Notes under the pieces: model-generated
What the model saw: the letters and a program-made list of their open reading frames with translations, nothing else
Databases searched by the model: none
What the model was told of the DNA's origin: nothing
Source of the DNA: Sinotaia quadrata
Taxonomy: Eukaryota > Mollusca > Gastropoda > Architaenioglossa > Viviparidae
Direction of reading: 5' to 3'
Assembly: GCA_028829895.1 (NCBI GenBank)
Contig: CM054178.1
Coordinates: forward strand, 25,244,701 to 25,308,700
DNA: 64,000 nt
Made by a program: the position numbers and the translations under genes
Shown here: one piece after another, positions 45,557-58,588 of the stretch
How positions within the stretch are numbered: the stretch's first letter is position 1
How the letters are laid out: the number at the start of each line of letters is the position of its first letter

Positions 45557-48500
45557 GCTGTCTGTCTATCTGTCTGTCTCTCTCTCTCTTATCTATCTAT
45601 CTATCTATTTGCTGTCTATCTGTCTGTCTGTCTCTCTCTTATCTATCTATCTATTTATCTATCTACACACACATACACAGGCATGCACAGAGATGATCAC
45701 CTTTTCATTAATAGTAACATTTCATCTGCTTAACAGTCTATCAATACTCTAATTTTATTTTTGTCCAGTATCATAGCCTGAAAGGTTTCCTTACTACATC
45801 GGATTTTGTAGTGTATGTGCCTTTCTCAATGGATTCAATGGACATCCAGCGTATGGGGAGCTTCTTTTTATTGTCGCTGTGGTAATATCCCTTCTCGTAT
45901 ATATCCCGACACAGGCCGAAGTCGGCGACTTTCACTCTAAGCTGCTCATCCAACCTGCAAAAGGAGCAAGAAAATTCAATTAGTTTAATCTTTCTCTACA
46001 AGTGAAATCAATGCGGAATGTTCGAATGCAGAACGAGTGCATAACTGCTTTCATTACTTCCCTTCAGACAGTTAACTTCTTTTTAAAATTATTTTAAAAA
46101 AATATGTCTTTTTACCAAGTTGTAAAATCATCTTACAATTAAAATTACTTCAATAGGCAAAGATGTTCAGGAGGAAACATTTGCCTCAGGTGAATAGTTG
46201 CAGGCACTCTTGAATAAGTTCTGTTAACAAATTATTTAACTCTAAAAGAGAACAAGTCCAAAAGTTAAGAGGCCATGAAATAATCAAAGGAGTGCAGATC
46301 TCCATTCTAATATACATCAAGTCTCTTTCAAACAAAGAGCTTGGATCTCCATGCTAACATACATCAAGTCTCTTTCAAACAAAGAGCTTGGATCTCCATG
46401 CTAATATACATCAAGTCTCTTTCAAACAAGCAGCTAAGATCTTGATAAATCGAGAAGCTTTTATTAATACCGCGCTGCAAGAGCGTAATAGAAAAATACG
46501 CAGCACGCATAATGAAATCTTAGAACAAGACATTTAAACCTCAAGACTACGTGGCATATTTATAGAAAAACACGATAGACAACATAATGAAATCTTAGAA
46601 CAAGACATTTAAACCTCAAGACTACGTGGCATATTTATAGAAAAACGCAATAGACAACATAATGAAATCAAAATGGAATGAACACTTGTCCGTCCAGTGC
46701 TGTGGTCACGCGGGCTTGTTACTTAGACCAGTCCTGTGGTCCCATGGGCTTGTTACTTAGACCAGTCCTGTGGTCATGAAGGCTTGTTACTTAGACCAGT
46801 CCTGTGGTCAAGCAGGCTTGTTACGTAGACCAGTAAAGCAATTAGTAGGCTGACAGTGCAAGGTCAAATGCGTCGCTATCTGGCCTAACAAGCTGGGTAA
46901 TATTCATGTCAGTTGTCCCACACTACAGAGACTTCATTATCTGTTAAGATCTAACCCGTACTTACATGTCAGTTGTCCCACACTACAGAGATTTCATTAT
47001 CTGTTAAGATCTAACCCGTACTTACATGTCAGTTGTCCCACACTACAGAGATGTCATTACCTGTTAAGATATAACCCATACTTACATGCAGTTTCTGGCT
47101 GCTAGATCTCTGTGTACGAATTTCAGACTGGACAGGTATTCCATTCCACTAGAGATGTCGCAGGAAAAGCGGAGAACGTCACCAACAGTCATGTCCTAAA
47201 TAATAATAATAATAATAATAATTATGATGATGATAATATTATAACTTATTCTGATATAAAGTCTAAATTCCGAATAATTTTGTGTTATCTAAATTAAAAT
47301 TAAAATATTGGTTAATAGTGGTTTAGAATTGGAGGTGATGTTGGAATTGTATAATATAATCATGCAAATGCTTTTTAAATCTACCATTATTTTAATTGGA
47401 ACTTTACCTTTACCAATCTTCTGTAACTTACAGAAAGTCATAAGAGACCGATTATACTAATTTCATCTGCAGAAAGTGTCCTTAAGATCAGACTGTATAA
47501 AGTGTCCTTAAGATTAGACTGTATAAAGTGTTCTTAAGATGAGACTGTATAAAGTGTCCTTAAGATCAGACTGTATAAAGTGCTTTTAAAATCAGAGTGT
47601 ACTAACTGGAATACTGGAAGTGTCTTTAAGAGACAGACTGTAGTAATATGGATGCAGGAAGTGTCTTTAAGAGATAGACTGTAGTAATATGGATACTGGA
47701 AGTGTCTTTAAGAAATAGGCTGTAGTAATATTGATACTTGAAGTGTCTTTAACAGACAGATTGTAGTAATATGGATAAAGTACCTTTAAGAGACAGTACT
47801 AACACGGATACAGAAAGTTGCTGAAAGAAATGGGCTGTTCTAATTTCTTCTAGCATTTTTCTAAGAGACGGATTACTAATTCCGTCTAGCATTTATAAGT
47901 AATGTTAAGTAAATGTAAAAATCCTGTTACTGACAAACTGCGGCTTGAAGTTTAGGAGTCGAGATACATTCACTGATCTACGACCAGAAACTACCTCAAC
48001 AGTCAGCATCACTGAACATCAACAGAACAACAACATCCCTCTTTCCCCACCAAAATAAAAGACAAATCATTAAAACACATCAGCCAGCAATATATACACA
48101 CAAAAAATAAAATTAATATTTTTTTTAAAAAAAATTATTAACTGACCCTCTTTTCGTCCTTGACATAGGTCAAGAGGTCGCCTCGGTTCATATAGGGGAG
48201 AACAACGAGAGGCATACCCCGATCACCCTCCGATAACCCGATCAAACCAAGCACGTGGTCGTGGTGGAATTTTTGCATCAAGAAGGCCTCATCGATGAAG
48301 CCTTGCAAGTCGATGGTGTGTGTGACTGGATCCAGAAGTGTCTTGACAGCTACCAGTTCCGGTGGATTCGTGCTGGAAGTCTGCAGATACCCTTCCATCA
48401 CACAGCCAAAGTTACCTGCAATAACGAAGACTTTCTTTTAGCCTTGCATTTATCGTCTTTGTGTCGTCAACATCTAATGGTCGCTTGGAATATTTCCGTC

Positions 48501-50334
48501 ATGACTGTACGGTTAAGTCTGTAGCGATCGATTACTTTGGGCACAGGTCAAGAGTCCTACAATTCAGTAGTAAAGTTAACAGGTCAAGAGTCCTACAATT
48601 CAGTAGTAAAGTTCATTTCAAGAGTCCCTCAATTCAGTAGTAAAGTTCATTTCAAGAGTCCTACAATTCAGTAGTAAAGTTCATTTCAAGAGTCCTACAA
48701 TTCAGTAGTAAAGTTCATTTCAAGAGTCCTACAATTCAGTAGTAAAGTTCATTTCAAGAGTCCTACAATTCAGTAGTAAAGTTCATTTCAAGAGCACTGA
48801 ATTAAGAGAATAATGATTTTGAATATAATATTGCTTATATAAGGTCTCCTACTCTTACAGGGCAGAGGTTTACTGTTGGTGTCAATTGTCATAATACTCA
48901 CAAAAAATAATTTATCTCGAAAGTCTACGGGAAGGGGAGGGAATGGAGGGATCCACTAGTCAAATAATGAGATGGAGAGATCACCTAGTTAAATAATGAG
49001 ATGGAGAGATCACCTAGTCAAATGAGATGGAGAGATCGCCTAGTTAAGTAATGAGATGGAGAGATCGCCTAGTTAAGTGATGAGATGGAGAGATCGCCTA
49101 GTTAAGTAATGAGATGGAGAGATCGCCTAGTTAAGTAATGAGATGGAGAGATCGCCTAGTTAAGTAATGAGATGGAAAGATCATCTAGTTAAATAATGAG
49201 ATGGAGGGCCACCTAGTCAAATAATGTTTGACTACTAGTAAAAGTAACGAGACTGAGATTGACCACAAAAGTTGTAATGCTGGAATCGCCTATTTTTAAA
49301 TAGCCAATGTTTTAAATACTAGATCAATGAACATTTTAATGCTAGCATCGTTATGTTTAAATACTAATATGATCAACGTTTAATTCTACCATCATTGCGT
49401 TTTGAATACTAGAATAATAAATCTTTTAATCCTATCATTACGTTTTAAATACTAGTATGGTCAACGTTCTAGCATCGTTAGGTTTTAAATACTAGTAAGA
49501 TCAACGTTCAATTCTGGCATCGCTACATAAATACTAATATGCTCAACCTATTAATTTTAGCATCATTACGTTTTAAATGCAAGTATAATCAACGTTTTAA
49601 ATACTAGTATGATCAACGTTTAATTCTAGCATCGTTACGTTTTAAATACTAGAGTAATCAACGTTTAATTCGAGCATCGTTACGTTTTAAATACTAGAGT
49701 AATCAACGTTTAATTCGAGCATCGTTACGTTTTAAATACTAGAGTAATCAACGTTTAATTCGAGCATCGTTACGTTTTAAATACTAGAGTAATTAACGTT
49801 TAATTCGAGCATCGTTACGTTTTAAATACTACTATGATCAACGTTTTAAATACTAGTATGATCGCTGTTTTAATTCTAGCATCGTTACGCTTTAAACACT
49901 TGTACGATCAACGTTTTAATGCGTCCATTGACTACTTTGTTACTGCTGACAGGCAATATTCTTTATGATTTAATAACCCACATATTAATGATAGTTTTGC
50001 TCACGTTTGACCAATGATTTAATAACCCACATATTAATGATAGTTTTGCTCACTTTTGACCAATGATTTAATAACCCACATATTAATGATAGTTTTGCTC
50101 ACTTTTGACCAATGATTTAATAACCCACATAATAATGATAGTTTTGCCCACTTTTGACCGATGGTATTTCATCGTTTGTGTAAATTCGACTATTGCCACC
50201 ATATTTTATCTTTCGCAAGAATTGCCTTCTAAGACTAGTTTTGCCTCTCCCCACTTCTATTTTAATGCTAGTATATTTTAATATAAAATAAAATAATATT
50301 AAAAATATATTTTGTATATATCATATTTTAATGC

Positions 50335-50391
<57 letters not shown>

Positions 50392-50973
50392 CACACATTT
50401 GTTTACATTTTAAAACTATTACTGTCAACTTGTTATAAATACAATTACCCATATATTAACTCTAGTATTCACTCGTTTGGAAGTGTCCCTATTTTATTTA
50501 ATACTAGTACTATCTGGTGTGGATAGAAGTGCCCCTATTTTATTTAACACTATACTATTTGGTGTTGATAGAAGTGACCCTATTTTATTTAATATTATAC
50601 TATTTGGTGTGGATAGAATAGCCCCTAATTTATTTAATACTATACTATTTGGTGTTGATAGAAGTGCCCCTATTTTAATACTACTACTGTTAAAATATCT
50701 TTTGAAAAATGATCTTTGTGGTTTGTTTCGTATAAGATTAACTCCCAAATATCATCTGTCGGTAGCTTGCGTTTAATGACGTCATATAAGGCTAGTGTTG
50801 CGTCAAGCACCTAGAGTCATAGACCATTTTTTCTAATAAGTCATTCAATTATTAATATTTTGTAAATAGTATTGTCTATTGTTTAATTATAGACTGTCCA
50901 CATTTCATTGGTAATAATACTTATTTTCATTTCTACGATGTTTAATTTTATTGTTGATACTGCGCATGTCCAG

Positions 50974-51041
<68 letters not shown>

Positions 51042-54000
51042 GAATGGACTATCTACTTTAAAATAGCAAACACGTATCTATGCACCACACCCAAAACACA
51101 AGTTACATTAGCAATAAATTAAGAGAGCTGTAACATTTCAGTCAAACTAAATATTTCTTCTGCAGACACAGTTTGAACTTATGGAGTCGGCCAGCCACAG
51201 CTGACGTAAAAATACGTCCACGTTATAGGTGTTGGAGCTCTCACTGGAGCAAAACTGGAGACGCGGAGCAGAGGACTGTCTTGTCTCTTGGCATAACAGT
51301 TCCATACATCACCTGTCAAGTGGAGTCACTGTAACTCCTGGTCGACAAAGAGCCAAGGGAGGAAAATCCATTGTCTGTTGTCAGTAGTTTTGTGCTCTTG
51401 GCAAAGATAGTCTGAGGGTTTGAGTATGAAACGTCATATCGTACTCATCCCTGAGGCGGATTTTTTATGTTTAGAAATGAATCTCTGCTTTGATTACAAA
51501 ATTAATATTATGAAATACACATATACACACACACATACACACACATACAAGCAAACACACACGTATATATATATACCGACCTTTACCAATCACGTTTCCA
51601 AGGGTCAGATCCTTTCGGTCGATGATAAGTCCGGAAGCTTGTATGTCACTCTCTCTCTTCTGGTCCATTTTTAGTTTCAGCAGCTGGGTCAATGACACAT
51701 AAGTATTTTCACCACTTCCTGCAGAAGATTGGAATAACAGAAATAAAAATAAGACAGCTAGAAATAATACAAGCACTAATAGAATTAATAGTAAAATGTG
51801 ACAAAGATGATGAAGTACCTTATGCTAATGAAATCAATAGTGAAAATGTAATGACGATTGTAAGAATGACATTTATATTAATCTTAATAATGTTTAAAAG
51901 TGAACATGTATTTCAGACTTAAGTCAGCAGCAAATTCATCACTAAAGATCAAAACTCTCATTAATCGTAAATAGAAAAGCACTGTGAATTGGTATTCTTT
52001 TTTGTAAGAATTTACATCACGTGAGGGCAAATTATGGTTCATGCTTATTTTAAAAAAATATATATATCATTTTCATTTTCTTAATAACTGCTATTAATAT
52101 TGTGTTGCACAAAACTGTTGTTGACTGCTAGTGCGAACTATTATTTGGTTAGATGTGTAGTCAACCACATGAAATGCATCACACCTTACATGCAGGATTA
52201 GGTTAAGCTATTTAAGGACTGTTATGCTTGAAGAGGGATGGAGGCATGGATTTTAGAGGGATGGGTGAAATTGACTGGACACACCATAAACGTATATGGG
52301 CATTTGAGTTCCGCCCATGACGTAGGCAAATTTGGGGTCGAATCTAAATTGTTAAAATTTACCACTAGGATAACTCATTCATACTATACCGAGCATTTAG
52401 AGAGGTCACATCTGTGAATGCAAGAATGGAGGATGCACTGTGATACAGAAAACAATCAGAATATTTATGTTTTACTTTATTGAGAATGACTGAAATGTTT
52501 TATTAATTCGATATAAAATTGTTAGAGATTTATTTTTTTCAATGATGATTATTTGTATGCATGAATGCGAATGTATATTCTTTTTTCAGAGATGTATTGT
52601 GTGGCATTAGCAATGGTTCTCTTATTTAAGTATTATGGTGAAATTGTAGGGTATATGTGTCGTGAGGTACCATTTTTTTTATACAGGGCAAAGTCTTATG
52701 TTTAACTAAATTGTAGCCTGGAAATAATGTACTTTGTCTGGGTGCCAGTCATAATCCCAACAGCCAAAATCATGATCCCCCCCCAAGCCATAATCCTGAC
52801 AAGCTATAATCCTGATTTGGATTATTTTCAACTGTGTTGTTGACATCGTTTGATTATGTACTGTTTGGGTCATCATTCAAGTAGAGAAGACAATGAGTAT
52901 TATTGTAATGTACTGTTTGGGTCATCATTCAAGTAGGGAAGACAATGAGTATTATGGTAATGTACTGATTATAACGTGTCTGTCTTATACCTAATAAAAC
53001 GTTTATGATAAAGTTTTTTCCACATGCTGGATGGTGTAACGGTAAGAGGAGTAGCCTACCGACAATTTAATTCATCTTTAAGTGATTGAGGCTTTAGAAT
53101 TCTAGGGGCATTTTTAGCAGCCTGCGTTCATGATATATTATTAGTGTTAGAGTGTCTGTCATATGCGTGTGAAGAAAAAGAGAACTATATAGTACAAAGG
53201 GGAGAGTGAATTGGCAGGTCAATATGTGGCTGCATCACCATTAAATAAAGCCTCTCATATAAAATGGTATTGCATGTTGTCTGTCATCTCTTGCTGCAGC
53301 TGTCGTCTAGCATACGTGCTGTCTATCATCATTGTCATGCATTCTGTGGTGACCCACTATAGTACATTACACCCACCACCCCATCACATATGACAATAAT
53401 AATTTCAAGAATTTACACACTCCCAGTTTGTCACCATGGACACCAATAATAATTAGTGTCCCATAACTAATTATTGATATTTAGCCATTATATCACTTTA
53501 TAATTTGGCCCAACTCAACTGAGTTTTACAATGAACAAAGGACATGTCACAACAGAACATGTGCACATTACAATTTTATCATTCTACTTGTACAATTAAA
53601 CCACTGCTAAAGCCACATTATACCTCTCTGAAAAGAAGTACACATTAGCTTCATACATACAAATAATCATCAATGAGAAATAAGAAATCTCCAACATTAT
53701 AATTAATAATACATATCAATAATTATTGTGAAGTCAACACATATATGCATATGCTTAACAATCTGTAAATTGCACAAACCCTCATTCTAGCATTCACAGA
53801 TCGATTTTAGACAGCAGATATATACCTACTTGGGTTTGATCACAGGTTCGCATACGCCATGAGCGGAACTTAAATATCCATATATGACTACGGTGCATCT
53901 GTAAATTCACCACCTCAAATCATCTGCACCCCCCACCCGTCTGCTATACTCCACGCAGGGGCTAATGGTTCACCTTAGGCTACCTAACGTACATCCCTGT

Positions 54001-54232
54001 TGCCATACGTGAGGCATAAGCCAATCATAGTTGACTACCCAGTGATCACACAATAAATCACTCAAGACCAATGATAAATTAAAGGCTACATAATATCCAT
54101 ATCAATTATAGAAAGAAAAAAAAGAAACAACTTAGAAGATAAAAAGCAAGGAGTGTAATTTTGCCCTCACGGGTGCAACCCTACACAAACTCTTGTAGGG
54201 AAGACATCCTGTGGAAATTAATGCATGTGTGC

Positions 54233-54275
<43 letters not shown>

Positions 54276-57200
54276 ATGTAAATGTAGCATGCATGTGTAT
54301 AATGTATATGATATAAACAAGGCATGCTTGTGTGTAAGACTAAATGAAGCATGATTGTGTGTATGACGTAAACGAGGCATGTGACTGTGTATGATGGTAA
54401 ACTAGACATGCATGAGTGTAGGGCAGTTAATAAGGCATGCACTGACGTTGATAAGTGTAGGGCAGTAAATAAGGCATGCACTGACGTTGATAAGTGTAGG
54501 ACAGTAAATAAGGCATGCCCTGACGTTGATAAGGCCAGGACAGTAAATAAGGCATGCACTGACGTTGATGAGGCCAGGACAGTAAATAAGGCATGCACTG
54601 ACGTTGATAAGTGTAGGACAGTAAATAAGGCATGCCCTGACGTTGATAAGGCCAGGACAGTAAATAAGGCATGCACTGACGTTGATAAGTGTAGGGCAGT
54701 AAATAAGGCATGCACTGACGTTGATGAGGCCAGGACAGTAAATAAGGCATGCACTGACGTTGATGAGGCCAGGACAGTAAATAAGGCATGCACTGACGTT
54801 GATGAGGCCAGGACAGTAAATAAGGCATGCACTGACGTTGATAAGTGTAGGACAGTAAATAAGGCATGCACTGACGTTGATGAGGCCAGGCCGATGAACT
54901 CACCTGGGGGAGAAGGATACAAGATAGTGACGGACGAAACACTCTGCTGTGCCAGTAACTTTTTCTGGAACTTTTTCTTTTGAAGGCGCACGTACAGCAC
55001 ACAGCACATCACGAGCAAGAACAAGAACACAGTGCCACCAACGCCAGCCGCAGCGTACATAATAATGGAATTATTTGAGCTGGAACTGCTTACCAGCTCG
55101 ATACAGCCCACATCAAATGTTCGCTGACGTATGTTTATCTGAAGATTTTAGCAAAAAAGTATTTTACCATTTCTTTTATTTGATTTTGTATGATTTCTAT
55201 TTATGAAATGTTTTATTATAAAATGTGGTGCATTTTATTTGTGATGTTAACATTAATGTCGTATAGTTTTATAGTAGACATTTTATTTGTGATGTTAACA
55301 TTAGTGTCGTATAGTTTTATAGTAGACATTTTATTTGTGATGTTAACATTAGTGTCGTATAGTTTTATAGTTTTATCGTTGCACTGCACATTTAGAAAAA
55401 CGTACAGGAATTTCCCTAATGGTAACTAGGAGATATCACGTTAAGAATAACAAGTAGCAAAACGTATAGGAATTTCCCTAATGGTAACTAGGAGATATCA
55501 CGTTAAGAATAACAAGTAGCAAAACGTACAGGAATTTCCCTAACGGTAACTAGGAGATATCCTGAGGTAACAATCTAAGTTAAATTCTATGCTACTCTTT
55601 GTAAGAGTGACCAAGGTCGGGTCACTTTGACACTTAACTATTTATTTATATAATAATTAAATCTAGAAATAGGGATAGACAAATTTACTCCGCCATGTCC
55701 AGTCATAATCCTAGCTATTATATGAGAGATTCCAAAAGAAGACTGTAAAATATTTTCTATCCACTCTGCCCTAGTCTCAGTCCAAAAAGAGCAAAACACA
55801 AGAGAAAGAGAAAGGAAACATTAAAAGGAGTAAAATGTTTCTAGTACAATAATGTATACTTAAAAGTCCTGTTGAATTACACATAGAATCATGTTTATTA
55901 TTTAATTTTTAGCGTATGGTGTTTAAAATAATTAATTAAACAATATAATTATAATAAACAATCGTCTTAAAAATAATCTCGAATAATAACACTGTCATTT
56001 AGCATGCATCTTTCAATTACATATCTTGTCTAAGAATTTTAACATAAATTAAATATACTGATAAAAAAATTAACACAAACAATAATAACAACTAACTACA
56101 AACTATATTTTCAGCAAAAGGAATAGAAAAATAAATAAATACAGCAAAAAGCTCTTCTAACAAACTATAACTTACTGTTATGTTAATCTTTCGGACTGCG
56201 TTTGTTTTGTCACTGTGAAAATTACGAATTATTGTCTCCAGGTCAAGGGTCAAAGATGTCCGACTGGAGTTGATTAATGAAAATTTTCTTTGGTTAAGAA
56301 ATACGTGCATCCACGAAAGATTCGGAAAATTCTCGCCCTAAACAAAAATAATCGTATTTAGTAGAGAATCTTCATTTCTAATGGCAGCACTAACAACATA
56401 CAGAGACACACTTAAACAAATTTCGTTTGGAAAACTATTGCAAGATTTCATGTTTATGGTATCGAAACAAAAACATCTAGTCCTAAAAGTAAAATCACGA
56501 ACATAACATCTGAATTGGAAGGTTACCTAAATAAACTCCCTGGAAACCACAGACTCGCTCCACTAATCAAAGCAGCACTCCTCGGAAGTGCCTATATCCT
56601 CCGTAAAACCTTGGATCTCCCAGAATCTTGGTAAGATTCCGAGACCTTGGATCATAACCGACACTCAAACAGAAGTCGTAGAAAGAGGCATAATAATAAT
56701 AATAATAATGTCTCGATAGTCCAGTGGAGAAAAAAACCTCACCCAGAAAGTTAGGTAGCCTGAGCTGTGTCGACAAACATGGATGGGTGACAGCTTCAAA
56801 TCCCAACTCTGGGCTATCGAGGGAGGGAAAAGCGGCTCCCTCCAAACTACACGCTTGCCCATCCCATTCATGATGGAGAAAACAAACTTTGATTCCATAC
56901 CGGATCAGACTTCACCCGGGTTAACAAGGTCTGCGCTAGGCACTGATGTTTCGGGGTGTTCTAGTGAAAAATGGGCTACTGAAACGCAAGCAAAATCTCG
57001 GAGGAAATGGACCAGAGAGGAAAAAATACAAATCATTGTCTCTTACTATCAAAGCCAACCAACAACAAGAGGATATAGAAAACGAATGTATGAACACTGG
57101 CTCAAACACCATACAGATGATATAATCAGTGAACAGCGGCTCCTGGACCAGAAGAGAGCGATACTACAAAATAGGCTTCTTACAGTCCTAGAAATACAAG

Positions 57201-58532
57201 AGATAGAATAGCAACAAGCGAACACTACATCCCGATACACTGACACTGAAGACAATGAAAAATTCACAGCCTCACAACAGTCAATTCCAGTTGACAACCT
57301 CGCTGGGGAAATTCTATGCAACTTCACTGAAGAACAGCAACGCTTGTTTGAAGACATAAAATGCTTCATGGACAAAAATAAGTCACATGAAGGTAGAACC
57401 CCAACAAGAAGGCTGCAAAACAACAAAGCTCTAATTGAGAATGCAAATGAAGTACTAAAACGTATCCCCACAGAAGATATCACAGAAACCAACAGTCTAA
57501 TATACGCCACCGCAAAGGTAATTGAAAGATATATAAGGCCAGACACAGTGCAAACACAGAAACCTTCAGTACCACCATGGAAGAAGAGAATAGAAAAGAA
57601 AATAGAGTGTACTAGAAGAGAAATAAGCCAAATGACAGCAACAGAACAAAATAAGGGAAAACTGAAGGCAATATTGGTCACCAAATACCATCTCAACTGC
57701 AGAAGCTGTTAGATGATCATAAAGAGACACCTGAACAATGCGCCGTCACAATCAGTGAGAAAGACATTAAGAAGAAGGTACGAAAGATAGCAAACTGGAA
57801 AGCCTCAGGCCTAGATCAAGTACAAATATTCTGGCTGAAACATCTTACCTCCTTACATGGCAGACTTACAAAAAACAAATAAGACCATGCACAATTATAA
57901 CATACGAATAAAACCACTCATACACAAGTTACTAATAAGATAACGCGGAAACACACCTGTATTACTAAGATAATGTTTCGTTATGCTGCAAAACCACACT
58001 CGTATTTGCAAGACTATACGCAATCACTCACGGACAAATAGTTGCACAGTTAGTGTTCAGTTTTGAAAATTTCCAGTAAACACGGAACTAGGATATAGTG
58101 AAATGTTTAACTTACTGTCAGTACCAGCTCGGGACGACTATCATAAATCGTTCGACAATTCCCGACTGAAGCAGATCCAAGGACATCAAAGACAGGATCT
58201 GGTTCTAAATTCACAGAAATAAATCTTTGATTTGTTATGGAATAAAAGTTGGGCTGCTTGGTTGATGCTGACATATTGAGCCAAACAAAAGCACTGGTAT
58301 TGGTCAAAGTACTGCTGGTTATGTTTGTGATATTTGGGGCGTAACAGACCAAGCACGTGCCATTAGAAGTAGTATTGTTGCAGGTTGTACAAGTCTGCAA
58401 TGATAAAAGAAACAAAAGAAAGTAAATAAACATTGAAATTAACGGATGAGAGTGGATTATACAGTGATTATCATGTATGAATAGATGTGGGTGTGCGCGT
58501 GCGTACGCGTGCTTGTGTGTGTGTGTGTGTGG

Positions 58533-58588
<56 letters not shown>

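Noticed and set aside
54381..54983. 200-residue + strand ORF over the 39-bp array
   Set aside because: Open only because the unit is 13 codons long; it runs antisense across the TM exon of the kinase gene.
57049..57696. 215-residue minus-strand ORF
   Set aside because: Antisense of the non-LTR retrotransposon frame.
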